DNA of 64,000 bases. Origin: Meconema thalassinum. Its lineage: Eukaryota > Arthropoda > Insecta > Orthoptera > Tettigoniidae. The stretch lies in the NCBI GenBank assembly GCA_946902985.2, contig OX336393.1:135188533-135252532 (forward strand). Direction: 5' to 3'. The notes under the pieces were generated by a model, which worked only from the letters and a program-made list of their open reading frames with translations, searched no databases and had not been told where the DNA came from. Shown here piece by piece: positions 40,735 through 53,587 of this stretch (position 1 is the first letter of the stretch; every line of letters begins with the position of its first letter). The position numbers and the translations under genes are program-made.

Positions 40735-43723
40735 TGAACCCTTGCAAAGAAGCATATGAGACTCAGATTCGGGGCGTAACAGGTCATATTCGTAAGTTGC
40801 TGTCAGGGCGCTTCATTAACTTGCAGGGTAACATATAACAAAATAACATGCAGGAAAGAGTGAAGCCAGGGTTAAAACAACTGAATTTAATAACAAATCA
40901 CCATATTTACACATAAACAATTAACAACAAAACTCCCAACTGACTCCCGCTTAATAAAAATGCCAAAAAAAACTTAGGCGATATCTCTGGAGAGATTAAT
41001 TACCTGGACCAAGTGTCCTTAAATAAAAGATGATAAAGAGACCATATAAGTGCGTATGCCGTTCTACATGCATCACGATGTGTACTTTGAATGCGTGATT
41101 CGTTATCATCCAGAATGACCCTTCAAACAACGAATCCGCATTTCCTAGAGCTAGACCGACACGAGGGAACACAACAACAATACTTAAGTTAAACCGACAC
41201 TTCCTAAATCTACTATAAACAAACACAAAATTTCCGTGTGAAATTGGACTTGAATTGCCGTAGCAACATTTACTGCCTAAAAACTTAGGACTTCTCACAC
41301 AAATCAACACAAGTACATTAACACGTGACCAATAGAAAAATACTCAAATGACCGCTGTCAAAATTTACAAATACTCTACCACTACACCACACGGGTGTGA
41401 CAAACAAAATTACATGAAATCGAGTCATCAACAAAGCAATAGGCAAACAGCCAACATTTACGTTAATCACAATATTCTTATCCATACAAGGTACAACAAT
41501 CCGTTACACACATGGCGAACTCCCCAATTAATTATGGCTTAAAATTAGCCATCACAATGAACAGGTTTGCTACATGAAAGCTTACAGGGTTCAGTCGGAC
41601 AAAAAGGACTGCCTATCAAAATAAGTCACAGGCAAAACGGGCGGTTTGTGGAACTCTGCATGTCTGTCAACCCACGTGTCAATAACCTCGACCTCCCAGA
41701 ACATGGGGTCGAACCTCGAAGAAATGTGCCCCAAAGCACAATAATACGTGTGTGTCAGAAAAACATATGGACAAGAATCAGCAGTCTCCCAAGAGCACTC
41801 TGTCTTTCCATCTAAAATACAACAGCAGCAAAAATATATAAGGGCGGTAGGACAACTACCCCCTCCTCACGTAGAATCAACACACACAAGACACATCAAC
41901 ACACACTTAATCACACGTATGGGTTGTGACAGACCCTGAAATAAAGACACAAATAATATCCACATGCTGGCGCCATCGTTCTATGCCGTGACTAGTCACC
42001 TGAAAAGGACTCAAGAAAAATCTATCAAAATTAGAACGAAGGTGTTCTACAATTACTTTTAAGTTGGTGCACTCGGCTACCCTAACATGAATAATAACCT
42101 GTTCAGCAAAATGTTTTACAATCATTTCCTCCCATTCCTATTTCAACGTTAATAAAGCACCATTTATCGAATGTAACGGGTTCCGCAATTGCAAGGATAA
42201 AATCACGCACGCACGCCGCGTACATTACACATGACTCAAGAAAAAAAATCAAAATATCAACAAACACTTTGGCCACGCGCCAACGGACATTTAAAACATA
42301 TAGTGTCGGTACAAGAAAAACAGCTAATAAAACAAGAAAGAAAAACATGACTATTTACAAAGTTCCCCGGCCAAATCTAACTACATAATTGAAATAATCC
42401 AATTTTAGTACATCACCGCTTCTGCATGTAGGACTAAGGACATCCTCCTCAACCCATTGCCCTATGGACAATTTAGCACTCCATAGTCGTCGTCTGCGTT
42501 GATTTCTTGAAGCTCATCCCAACTTCAAACCACGTGCTGATCATCTTGGTCTCGACTCCTTGGCAGAAAAGTTCAATGTTAAATATTTGCCTATCTATAA
42601 TCGCTTGCAGGCTACTCAGTTCACCCACAATTGTCCTACTGCGATTAATAGCGAAGACTGGCCCTAATTATATCGCACATACGCACTATAAAAACACACA
42701 TACAATACACACAATTTATACATAAAATATACATCTCGAGTCCGCGCCACTGGCTCGTTAACAAGTTCAAAATCCTGGCTGCACTCGCAGTCGCTATCTC
42801 GTCCGGTATTTCCGTCCCGTCTTGTGGACTTCGGTTCTGGTAAGCGCTAATTAGGGTGATACGATACTTCCCCCTTAAAGTTGAACTCGTCGTCTTTAAA
42901 AGAATGTTACAGTTTATCACGCGCTGGCGTGAAATATTTAGATCACACAATTTAGTTGATTTTAGAACAAAATGTATTATAGCTTTTAAAAATTCGATAC
43001 TGCAAACGCTGCGACTTTAGCTCCCCAGAGCTCAGAAAATAAATTAGCTTCACTGATTTTAGAGCGTAAAAATCATATTTCGAACTGGCGTGGAGTATGC
43101 CTCTGAAGGCTCCACACTATAAGACTTAGATAAATTCGAGCGTCAAAAATCACACTACAAACTGGCGTGGAGTATGCCTCTGAAGGCTCCACAAGAATAG
43201 TACTCCGATTGGCGTCAGGCCAGACTATTTATGAGAAACTGACAAGGGCGGAGGAGTGGGGTAGAGTCGGATAAAAACTTCCAGAGTTTTTGTCTCACAA
43301 AGATGGGGCTAGTGTCATTCTTCTCCAAATAAATCCAGCGTCTCAAATTACTCGAGCGGAGATTAATCCGTTCGGCGGTTCCTTAGATATACACTTCCGC
43401 GCGCTTTTTACTACTGACGCCGTCCACCTCGTGGTCACGGCTTGGTCTCTTGCGATTGGCTGATTCAATCGTATGTTCGTTGAGAGGACCTCGTGATTCT
43501 TCCTTTATGTCTCCAATTTTGGTACAGTAGTTGCACAATTTGGCCTTGAACTCGACTAATTCTGGCCGTCCCCCAGGAATAGCTACCAACTCAGCTTCTG
43601 TTGCAATCATTACGAAATGCTGGCCTCCCTAATATCCAAGTCGACTTCCTTATGTGCTGCCTGGGCCGTAGTAATAATAATAATAAATATGAATACTTAT
43701 TTATCGAAGATCAATAAGGGTTC
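40735..43723 (-). repeat. 5' LTR of Ty3-2
   Basis: 2989 bp, partner of 27652-30648, with the same internal 77-bp duplication and the same 75-codon frame (43383-43610). As the 5' LTR on - it should hold the promoter near its right half; no confident TATA box was assigned. Confidence 0.92.
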
Positions 43724-43727
43724 AGTA

Positions 43728-44506
43728 TATATTTGCGGCATCAAGAAGAGTCTTTAGTTTTGTGTGTAATATTTTTTTGTATTGTTAGGGACCCTGAATT
43801 TCATGAGACATTTGTTCGCAAAATCTTCCGAAACTCAACAGAAACCTGACATCGACAAAGCAGCATCACGATACAAATTTCTCCTCGTGATCCACCGCTA
43901 ACTCCCAACCACAACTTAGGGGCAGCGGAAATCATGGTACCCCACTTACTAGCGGCACCAACCATACATGTCCATAACAGCTCGTGAATTTTAACCATAC
44001 CCAACCGCAAACTTGGCTCCGCAATTTTGCTAGGACAGATAGACAGGCAGACAATCATTGAATGGCCAAATGCATATATGGCGTTCTCAGTGTCCAACCG
44101 CGAGGCAGTGTGATGTCGTAAAATGGCCAAAGTCAGTGGCGATTGCATAACATCGCAATATTTCTCTTCATTTGATGACGAGGACAACTGGATTCTTGTC
44201 AAACGGACAGCAAGCATCGTCAATTGCATAATTGCCCGACCTCAAGGACAATGGAAATTTCATCAAACAACTGAAGGTGACACCGATCACAATATTTCTC
44301 CGTGTTCTACTGTGAAGACTATGGGAATCTCATCAAACACTGAGGGCAGCGCCAATTGTGTAACATCTCGATATATCTCTATACTTGAATGTGAAGACAG
44401 AATTTGGTGACAATCACGTAAAGTCGCACATATTTCTTCATGTTCTAAAGCGGGGACGAAGGAAATCTCGTCAAATGGTCGAGAGCTGGGCAACCTCTTG
44501 GTAATC
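43728..44506. other. Middle piece of the CAGGG DNA transposon, no gene
   Basis: This stretch continues the split DNA transposon between the two LTR elements. It matches, with gaps, sequence around 58590-59990. Short frames on both strands (for example 43801-44229) carry no recognisable domain. Confidence 0.7.
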
Positions 44507-44511
44507 ATAAC

Positions 44512-46108
44512 TGACCCGTTTCTATTCTTCGAAAAGTACTTCAGGTCATCAAATTACTACTCCTGGACTTGTGTTACAAACCTAGCGGGTGCTATTGGTA
44601 CCTAAGATTATGTGAGCGTGGCGTGTATCTTCTGTGACTTTGTATCGTTTCGTTGTTCATATATCGATCTACGTTCAATTGCTTCGACCCGTTGCTTCGG
44701 TAACAGTTGTTGACAGCAATAATGAGTTGAGATTTATCATCAGCAGAGAAGAGATGTGAATTGACAAATACTATAAACGGAGAAGTTTAGGACGGCTAAG
44801 GCCGGGCCTACAGCTTTAAGTCTTAATGTGGACTCAACATCATACTTATATCATTTACCACCGTTGGAACCCTGTTTCTTACTGAAAACCTTAAATATCG
44901 GATGATACGGATGACATTTTGTGCATGTAGCGAAATTGTCCTTAAGAAGAATTAAATATCATTATTTAATATTTACCTAAAGACAACTGTTTTTTGGGAG
45001 CAGATAAGGTACGTTCATATGTTTAAATATGGAGATGTGAAAAGGTGGTTGTGTTCGTGAACCTTTGTAATGAAGGATGTTGGTATGATTGATGTGTTAC
45101 GTTGGCAGGATACGTGATTGTATGGATGATATGCGTTTAGTCTAACATGTTTTAACCTTATGGGTTGGTAGTTCGCTATTCATGATTCTGACTTCGGCAT
45201 ATGAGTGGATTTAGTCAAGGGTTGGTATGACTTTAATTATGTTTTGAAGGGGTTATGTTTTGGTCTCTCATCTTAACCTAAGCTTCAGGTTTGTAATTTA
45301 TTTACTGGTGACATAGACCTTATTTATGATGGATGTTTGGTTGGTATATGTGTACGATGTAGTTTGGTATGTTTGTCAGTGTGGTTGATATGTAGTAGCC
45401 TCGCATGTGACCTTCGTGGTCTGCAATTTATTGCCGTGACTTTGGCCACACATATTTTGGTGTCTGATCGCGTGTATGTTTGTAGGTTATGTATGATTTA
45501 GTATACCTTTGGTTCATGAAAACAATTACCTTCATATCTCTGGTTTTCTCATGTAAAATATGTTCTCCTGCCCAAGGTACTTAATTTTATAAGCTGATCC
45601 AGACACTCTGTTCTGCGATACCAGTGATCAAGTTGTTGTCCATGGGATTTTATCTACTTAATGTTTTTTTTATATTTCAATTTCCCTCTCCCTGGACATT
45701 TAGTATATCCACTATGGATGCTGTAACGTAGTATATCCACTATGGATGCTGTGACGTGTGTCTACTGACACTTTAATTATTATTTATTTACCCTCGTTTC
45801 GACTCTGCCAACAGTCTGTAATTTAATTTTTGTTCCTTTTCTCGATTCCATCTTCTCTGATTCTCAACTTAGTTTTGATATTCCTTTATTATGAAATGTT
45901 TTATATCTTGTTGCATGCATGTATTTTATATATATATTTAATTATATTGTTTTCCCTGAAAATTACTACTCAATTTTCTTTCTTGACAGTAGACATTAGT
46001 GTATTTAGTCTCTCATTTAATCTGGGTTATGGTAAGCAGAAGTTCAGCACGCATTCCTCCCCTAGTATCTTGTCTTCTTTGAGTTTCCCTTGTGTTGACG
46101 AGGTGTCA
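44512..46108 (+). repeat. 5' LTR of non-coding element 2
   Basis: 1597 bp. Contains a direct duplication of TAGTATATCCACTATGGATG near 45701-45760 (two copies), also present in the other LTR. T/G-rich on the element's sense strand. The 105-codon frame at 45830-46147 overlaps the end and is not protein-like. Confidence 0.9.
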
Positions 46109-46109
46109 T

Positions 46110-46120
46110 TGGTAGCAGAG
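46110..46120 (+). promoter_or_regulatory. Initiator tRNA-Met-like primer site of non-coding element 2
   Basis: TGGTAGCAGAG begins one base after the LTR and equals the complement of the initiator tRNA-Met 3' end over 11 bases. After that the match is lost. Confidence 0.7.
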
Positions 46121-48128
46121 CCTGCTCTTGGCACTTTCACATTTTGAACACTGGGAGATTGATTATGTGATGACTGCATTTTTCTTGTATTGGCTGTGTT
46201 GACTGTTTTGTCATAAATTTAATATTGTTAGTTTACTTTTCGGAGATGTCCTAAGTCACCCCGTATTTTCCTGTTTCTTAACTTGAGTGGAACGTATTAC
46301 TATACCTTGTTTAATAGAAATGAGCATTACTGGCAAGTGTAGTGGGACACTTAACTACTAACTGCGTAAGAACTGTTTGACACGAACATTCTCTGCCTCG
46401 ACAATACGTATGACTACTATTAAAGCGCTATTCTGCCTTCCTTGGAATCTACTACTTCTATGGACTCTGCCCAACCATTACTTACTATCTCTTTGGGAAG
46501 TATGGCAAATCAGCTGTGACTGGTTCTGACGTCATGACATTGAAAAACCCACAATCCTCTCTGCTCCGTGTTACGTCAGGGCCCGACTATCACGTGATGC
46601 AGACAAATGACAGTCACGTTACCAGCTGATTAATGTCAACATGTATCCATGTAGTGATTGCTTTTTACATTCTACGTTGGACTTGTAAACTGCGTCCAAG
46701 ATTGGGGCGTGGAGAGATGAGCCGGTACAATTTTAAGATCTGTTCGACGTTGTTTCCATCTAGCGGTCTCTAGTAATACATCTAAGAGATCGTAATTTCC
46801 GCACGTCTGAAAAAGGAATGCGCCCGCGTTGGAGAACTAATCCTTGTCTAAGAAACACGCCTTCGGCGATTGTTATCGCGACCAAATTGTTATGACGAGG
46901 AGCGAGATAAGATGTTGAGCCGACATAATGTCTACTACCGACATTTCTATTGAAAATGTTACGTGTTAATTATTCCTATTGATCTTTGAGGTTATAAACG
47001 CTGAGGAAACATGGCGGGATTCAGGCCTCTGCCTAGCAGTGGATATTTATTGTCATATGAGATAATTATTAAATGAAATATCATCAGAGACCTTCCAGAA
47101 CGTCTCGGAGACTCAGCTAAGTGAAATGTTGCCTTTGTAGCTCTGTATAATCGTGTTTTGAAGAAGATCATTATTCAATGCATTTTCCCCAAGTTTCAGT
47201 GTTAAAAGTTTACCTTAATTCAACCTGCTAAAGTAGGGTTAAACTGGAGACCGTTCGTGTTTTTATATGAAGTCATTTGGTGTTTATTTTGTCCCCAGTT
47301 TGTTTATATATGCACGTAGTGGAGAATCAAATTGTTTGTTTTTGGGTTTATTAATTTAAATGGGTGCTTGTTGTTGTTGTTTCTTTTCGTATCTAGTCGA
47401 GTTTTATTTTAGTGCGTGTTACTTGCGTTTGTTTTATGTTGTGAAACGCGATTGTATTTATGAGAGATGTTTCTTACCAGTTCCTAACCCCTTGCAAGAG
47501 TATGGGATCTTTCAGGGACCTTTAGGGACTAGTATTCTTTAGGTTAGTTCGCGATTTTAATTATGGGTTTGTTTTTTCATGCTTGTCAATTGTGCACTCC
47601 AAGGATGGCCGATTAGGTTTTATTTTTATCCTTGGAGACTGGGCAAGCATTATCTATGTATGTTTCAGAAATATGTTTCATTTACAATCACGGTTCTAGT
47701 CTTGATATTAAGGGTTGGGTTTATGTCGTTTGTTTAAGTGGGAATTTGACTGAAGGTCGAGAGGGTCATGTTTAGTGTTATTCTGTTTTGTTGTGGCCTT
47801 CAGTCAGCAAGCAATGCGTGATCCCATTACGTTATTAAATCGGGTGTATTGGTTACTCTTCCGAGATGATGGAATGTGTGTTCGTTGTACGTGCCCGGGA
47901 CTGCAATTGACGCTTATTTGGCATCCCGCAAGGTAACTGAACCTTGTGCTTTCGTTCGAAAGAAGTTTTATTCTACCAGTTCATGAAATCGTTTGGTTTT
48001 ATCTTCATTTGGGATTTGCTTGTTTTAATTTTACTGAACTGATCTATGTTTATTTGCTGAGTTTGTATGTCACGGCACGTCATGTGAAGTGTAGCGCCTT
48101 GTGAAGTTGTGTAATTTATTCTGTGTTT
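46121..48128 (+). other. Interior of non-coding element 2, no genes
   Basis: T/G-rich on + with only short frames (for example 47360-47542, no domain). No gag or pol motif recognised. Continues after the solo LTR at 49479-50034, where the end has at best a short purine run (GAGAG) as polypurine tract. Confidence 0.7.
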
Positions 48129-48132
48129 ATTG

Positions 48133-49474
48133 TGTAGCAGATTCTTAATGCCCCATGTTGGTAGCGATAAATGTAACAGTTTCGCTAGCCCACACTGTTG
48201 GGAGAAAATGTAATTGTTTACCTTTGCCTAAGCTATGTTGTTTTAATGGGCGCCAAGACCTCAATGCAATGCTGAAATCTAAATTTGTATTTAACAACGT
48301 CTAGCTCTGGTAGAACACCGTCAAGAATCTATTCACTCAGATCGTGGTATGATTTGATCATTAACCCAACAAACAATTGTATCAGGAGAAGGAATTGGTC
48401 TATATCTATTGCTACCTACTGAAAGCAAAGATTGCATTGTAAAAGAAATGAATTTATTATATAAAACAAGTATAGCAAAATTAATAATAATAATAAGTAC
48501 AAAATTTAAATTGGAGCGTTGTGATTTGAATATTACCGATAGAAAATTACGTGAAAACGGAGTCTGATAAATTGATTTTACTCTTATTTCCAAGCTATGA
48601 AGTTACTGAATTATGAAATATAAAACAAAGAAAAATGAGAGATTGCGTATTTCTGCGTCATTAGCGCTTACCACTGGAAATGCCCGAAGCATTTCCCTCG
48701 TTCTTGATGATGCTGTGAGCTTCCCACAGTCTCCTGGACGTCGCCATCTTCGTCGATGTATGATGAGATTCTGGTAGATTAGATAATTCTATGGTCCGTA
48801 CCTCGGACCCAAACACTCGTACAACCGCACTGGTTAATTTTTCAAAAGTTAGTCTTCAACTCCACTGAACATCGGAGCGACACGCACTTGCAACCGTTCT
48901 CGGCAAGTTCTACACAGATAGTCCTCGTTTCACGGCGCGTCGAACGATATATCCACACGCCGGCTCCCCACTCTTCAGTCCCAACTAGCTTACGTCGTCT
49001 CCCCTGATTGGCTGAGCACGCCGCTAGTTCCCCTCCTCTGCCTCATTACACTCGGCGCGCGAGAGTTCCGTTTCAACAATTCGCCTTTTCTAGACCTTGC
49101 GACCCAGCCTTGCGTAATACTTCCCGACAAGATTCAGCGTGCATTTGAATTCCCAGTGAGTCATGTCTCTCGATATACCCTAACTGACGAAAACTCTGTA
49201 AAATTCCGTAATCACATACTTTTCTATGATATTGTCGTTCGTAATAATTTGCTTGATAGCGTTTTCTAACACATAGAAAACCTATCTGAATGCTAATAAT
49301 TTTTATAAAATGCTCCGAAAATACCTTAATAATAATTATAATAAATTAATAATAATAATAATAAATTAACATGAAAAATTCTCTTGGCTGAACAATTTGC
49401 CGCGTAAATAAATATAGAATGGCTTCCTACTGACTTATGCCAGTTGCATAAAACCCCTCGAAAAACACGTTACA
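48133..49474 (-). mobile_element. Solo LTR of the Ty3-1 family
   Basis: 1342 bp, TGTAGCAGATTC to CACGTTACA on +, flanked by ATTG (48129-48132, 49475-49478). It matches the Ty3-1 LTRs along its length but has only about one 61-bp unit and more substitutions, so it comes from another insertion of the family. The exact 4-bp duplication shows that it arose by LTR-LTR recombination after a full element inserted here. Confidence 0.9.
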
Positions 49475-50034
49475 ATTGATGTGTCATTTAAGGGTCGTTG
49501 CTGTTGTTGGTTGTTTCTTTGGGTAGCTTGGCGTGACATACAGTTTAATGTAAGGGTGGTCGGATAGACAGTTCGTGGGAGACACGATTTCATGTACTTC
49601 TAAGAATGCTACTTCTGACTACCTTCTTGTAGTCGGCCTGTGGTGGAACGAAACGCACTATTAACACTATCGTTAATTTCTTCCCCTCTACTGAACGATC
49701 TCCAGCGACTTAGGCATTCTCCTCGTCGTCGTCATTCTTATTTTCTAGATCTTTATTGTGTGTTTTACGTTTTATTGTTTTACTGTTTTATAATACCATG
49801 TACATATTTTATTACAGGCCCATCATCCCTCATCTTACCATTTCATGCACCCCTCACGTACCCTTTTGCAATGTCTTGTTTTTTGATATTAAATTTTATT
49901 TTATTTTACAACCTCTACTCGAAAAGTGTAGTCATTGGATGGTCGGTGCTCCATCCAGTTCACCCTGTGTTAAGGGTCTCGACTTAGGTCTCAGGTCCGC
50001 GTCCTCGACACCTGCACGCCTTCTCATTGAGAGT

Positions 50035-51632
50035 TGACCCGTTTCTATTCTTCGAAAAGTACTTCAGGTCATCAAATTACTACTTCCTGGACTTGTGTTA
50101 CAAACCTAGCGGGTGCTATTGGTACCTAAGATTATGTGAGCGTGGCGTGTATCTTCTGTGACTTTGTATTGTTTCGTTGTTCATATATCGATCTACGTTC
50201 AATTGCTTCGACCCGTTGCTTCGGTAACAGTTGTTGACAGCAATAATGAGTTGAGATTTATCATCTGCAGAGAAGAGATGTGAATTGACAAATACTATAA
50301 ACGGAGAAGTTTAGGACGGCTAAGGCCGGGCCTACAGCTTTAAGTCTTAATGTGGACTCAACATCATACTTATATCATTTACCACCGTTGGAACCCTGTT
50401 TCTTACTGAAAACCTTAAATATCGGATGATACGGATGACATTTTGTGCATGTAGCGAAATTGTCCTTAAGAAGAATTAAATATTATTATTTAATATTTAC
50501 CTAAAGACAACTGTTTTTTGGGAGCAGATAAGGTACGTTCATATGTTTAAATATGGAGATGTGAAAAGGTGGTTGTGTTCGTGAACCTTTGTAATGAAGG
50601 ATGTTGGTATGATTGATGTGTTACGTTGGCAGGATACGTGATGGTATGGATGATATGCGTTTAGCCTAACATGTTTTAACCTTATGGGTTGGTAGTTCGC
50701 TATTCATGATTCTGACTTCGGCATATGAGTGGATTTAGTCAAGGGTTGGTATGACTTTAATTATGTTTTGAAGGGGTTATGTTTTGGTCTCTCATCTTAA
50801 CCTAAGCTTCAGGTTTGTAATTTATTTACTGGTGACATAGACCTTATTTATGATGGATGTTTGGTTGGTATATGTGTACGATGTAGTTTGGTATGTTTGT
50901 CAGTGTGGTTGATATGTAGTAGCCTCGCATGTGACCTTCGTGGTCTGCAATTTATTGCCGTGACTTTGGCCACACATATTTTGGTGTCTGATCGCGTGTA
51001 TGTTTGTAGGTTATGTATGATTTAGTATACCTTTGGTTCATGAAAACAATTACCTTCATATCTCTGGTTTTCTCATGTAAAATATGTTCTCCTGCCCAAG
51101 GTACTTAATTTTATAAGCTGATCCAGACACTCTGTTCTGCGATACCAGTGATCAAGTTGTTGTCCATGGGATTTTATCTACTTAATGTTTTTTTTATATT
51201 TCAATTTCCCTCTCCCTGGACATTTAGTATATCCACTATGGATGCTGTAACGTAGTATATCCACTATGGATGCTGTGACGTGTGTCTACTGACACTTTAA
51301 TTATTATTTATTTACCCTCGTTTCGACTCTGCCAACAGTCTGTAATTTAATTTTTGTTCCTTTTCTCGATTCCATCTTCTCTGATTCTCAACTTAGTTTT
51401 GATATTCCTTTATTATGAAATGTTTTATATCTTGTTGCATGCATGTATTTTATATATATATTTAATTATATTGTTTTCCCTGAAAATTACTACTCAATTT
51501 TCTTTCTTGACAGTAGACATTAGTGTATTTAGTCTCTCATTTAATCTGGGTTATGGTAAGCAGAAGTTCAGCACGCATTCCTCCCCTAGTATCTTGTCTT
51601 CTTTGAGTTTCCCTTGTGTTGACGAGGTGTCA
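50035..51632 (+). repeat. 3' LTR of non-coding element 2
   Basis: 1598 bp, nearly identical to the left LTR (single-base changes near 50085, 50169, 50643 and 50667 by eye). Confidence 0.9.
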
Positions 51633-51821
51633 ATAACAATGTATTGTATAATGCCGCAACTGAATGTTATTTACCGCTTTAAAAACAGTTCATTGTTGTT
51701 TGTTTTTACCGTGTGATGAGCTCTTGCATACCACAGACACATCTTGAATTAGAAGGTAACTATAAGGTAGCTAAAAAGTAGCCAATTTTTACTTCATCCT
51801 TACAGTAGACACTCTGTACAG

Positions 51822-52433
51822 GTAGTATAACGTCCCCTGATCTTTTCCAAACTCTTTTCCTCCCATCTGGAACTAAGGTTGAATCTCGACTCATCTCTAA
51901 AGTAGGCTATTAATAGAATTGCTTTTCATTGAAGAGTTAGAAGCTGTTTTCAGTGTTAGTCTAGTCAAATTAGGAAAATTCCTTGAAAAAGTCAGATAGT
52001 CAAATTTTTGATATCATTTGGGTTCCCATGGTAATGTAAAATCCAAAGTTTCAGATCTCATCGCACACCATGCTACCTTACAAAAACAGAAAATTTTGAG
52101 CACTTATTTTCGTTTCTGCCATATATAACCAGAAGTAAGCAATGGTCGAAAGGCATTATCTCCCTTTTTAAATTAAGAGTAAATTTGCTACAATTTGAAC
52201 ACAAAATGAGTTATGTCCAATAGCTTTCGACTAAGTTTAAAAAGAAATGCAAAAATAGATTGTAGCATCTGAATTATGTTAAATATCTCTGAAACTATAT
52301 GGTGCATGTAGAAATGCATAAGGGTTATATTTAAAAAACATTTAATTTGCAACAAATTGAGCATGAGATGATCTTCGTGTGTCGAAATGTCGAGATACAA
52401 CGTTTAAAGAACTAGGCTGTGGGTAGAGTACAT
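51822..52433. other. Sequence without recognised gene
   Basis: AT-rich, probably PSMD14 intron or old repeat. The short frame on - at 52188-52400 shows no domain. Confidence 0.45.
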
Positions 52434-52823
52434 AGAAATGGTGACCATATATCTAAGCTGAGAGGATGGGCACCTGGGAGCTTCACCTCATCTCTGTTCA
52501 GCGAATGATGCCATATTTTCATGCAGCAAGTCACTTATTTAATGCGAAATGCACCCATTTGTACCTACAAAGATGTGTCGACATTGTCAAGACGAATGGA
52601 TCCCGTCGAATACAGTCAGTTTACTGAGAAAGGGTTCTTTACTATATGCCGTTCAGACAAATTCTGGTTTGACGTTTGGTTAGAGATGACCATCGAACAG
52701 TTCATGAAGACAATGAAAAGTGCGATAGGTCTGACTCATGGTCGTGGGATCACAGAGTGTGCGCTCACCTGGTGGCCGCTTAGTATGGTGCTCTTCCAAA
52801 ACATATATGACGAAATAGAGTAG
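52434..52823 (+). pseudogene. Decayed fragment of an uncharacterised animal protein family
   Basis: One frame (about 52434-52590) reads like AERMGTWELHLISVQRMMPYF...YLQRCV. A second frame (about 52575-52760) continues FTEKGFFTICRSDKFWFDVW, then MTIEQFMKTMKSAIGLTHGRG and TE. Order and spacing match a family widely found in invertebrate and fish predicted proteins, often multi-copy and mobile-element-like, whose function I do not know. The break near 52580 is a frameshift, and there are no flanking parts. Identification rests on my memory of the motif pattern. Confidence 0.5.
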
Positions 52824-53199
52824 TACTGTAGCCTTTCTGATATAGGAACAACATGTTGATGAAAGGCCTTCTCGTATTGTTCGAGACAATGGGGGTGTGC
52901 CAAGCGAAGAGAGTGGTTACAACTATACCCTCCCTCCCCCATTTTAGATGTTATAATGTCAATCAGCAGTGGGTAGTAGGAGAAGACCAGTTTACTGCCA
53001 CTTGGCACAGGAGGTTGGGAAGAAAGGTATTTCAAGAATTGTTGGTCACAACTTTGATCAAGTGGTAGTTTAAACACAAGGACAGAGTTGTGACTCTTGC
53101 CTCGTCCACAAACACTGTGACAGTGGGTACAAAAACATTCACCGTTGATCCGCAAACAATATTTCAAGTTATCTGCTCTTCTTCTTCTCTTGAATTGGC
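52824..53199. other. Sequence without recognised gene
   Basis: Possibly the decayed continuation of the same family copy: short frames such as 52853-53068 have no named domain. Confidence 0.35.
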
Positions 53200-53541
53200 C
53201 TACTTGGGACCACGTTTATTCAACTAGAGTGTCTTGATCTTTGCCCAGTATTGATGCATTTTCTTCCAGTGTAACTCCTTTCTTCTGAGGTTTCTCCTGA
53301 ATACCATGGACTTCCTTCAAAGCACGCCTCACAGCCTGTCTGTCATGCAGATCTGATATTTCCAGTTCGTTAATATCCTTCTCAGTTTCCGTCAACCATG
53401 TGGAACGAACCTTCTTATTGTGCCAGAAACTGAGCAAACGATTGTCAATCTTGTGGAAAGTAATCTCGCGATGTGGCCATAAAAGGCTATTCTCTTTTTT
53501 CTCACACAGTCAGATAGTTTCTCTATATGTTCGTAGAGCTC
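53200..53541 (-). pseudogene. LINE C-terminal fragment, frameshifted
   Basis: On - the first part encodes ELYEHIEKLSDCVRKKRIAFYGHIARL. After a frameshift near 53440 the second encodes FWHNKKVRSTWLTETEKDIN and further DRQAVRRALKEVHGI. This is the C-terminal tail of a non-LTR retrotransposon protein. Both sides are truncated, and its right edge coincides with the start of the next repeat at about 53542. Confidence 0.75.
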
Positions 53542-53580
53542 AGAGTTGTAACCGAAATTGTGATTACAATAGCTCACCCT
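53542..53580 (+). repeat. 38-bp repeat, first copy
   Basis: TGTAACCGAAATTGTGATTA and the following CAATAGCTCACCCTCAG recur at 55448-55487 with a few differences. The pair brackets the open region between them and may be the residue of LTR or element ends. Confidence 0.7.
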
Positions 53581-53587
53581 CAGAAAG

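Larger units (their letters stand above)
27652..43723 (-). mobile_element. Ty3-2: Ty3/gypsy-like retrotransposon with 3-kb LTRs, - strand
   Basis: LTRs at 27652-30648 (2997 bp) and 40735-43723 (2989 bp) begin TGAACCCTT and end AAGGGTTCA. The target duplication is GTAT (27648-27651, 43724-43727). On - the order is LTR, tRNA-Lys primer site, leader, gag, -1 shift site, protease, an RTE LINE insertion, RT-RNase H-integrase, a 336-bp 3' region, LTR. LTRs differ at few positions, so the insertion is young. All catalytic motifs visible are intact; the LINE is the only major lesion. No envelope gene. Confidence 0.93.
44512..51632 (+). mobile_element. Non-coding LTR retroelement 2, + strand
   Basis: LTRs 44512-46108 (1597 bp) and 50035-51632 (1598 bp) run TGACCCG to GGTGTCA, with target duplication ATAAC (44507-44511, 51633-51637). 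A primer site follows the left LTR, so the element reads on +. The interior, without the solo LTR nested in it, is only about 2.6 kb and has no retroviral-type motif in any frame. LTRs are almost identical, so it is young and must use enzymes supplied in trans. It is unrelated in sequence to non-coding element 1. Confidence 0.88.
27400..51816. mobile_element. DNA transposon with CAGGGTGTC ends and 5-bp duplication, split twice
   Basis: The left end CAGGGTGTCTACC (27400) and the right end, whose complement is CAGAGTGTCTAC (ending 51816), are flanked by TACAG (27395-27399, 51817-51821). Without Ty3-2 and non-coding element 2 it is about 1.2 kb. The remaining pieces (27400-27651, 43724-44511, 51633-51816) have no transposase. 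A related copy runs from about 58338 to 60000 and confirms the continuity across both insertion sites. Short TIRs starting CAGGG resemble hAT elements, but the duplication is 5 bp, not 8. Confidence 0.8.
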
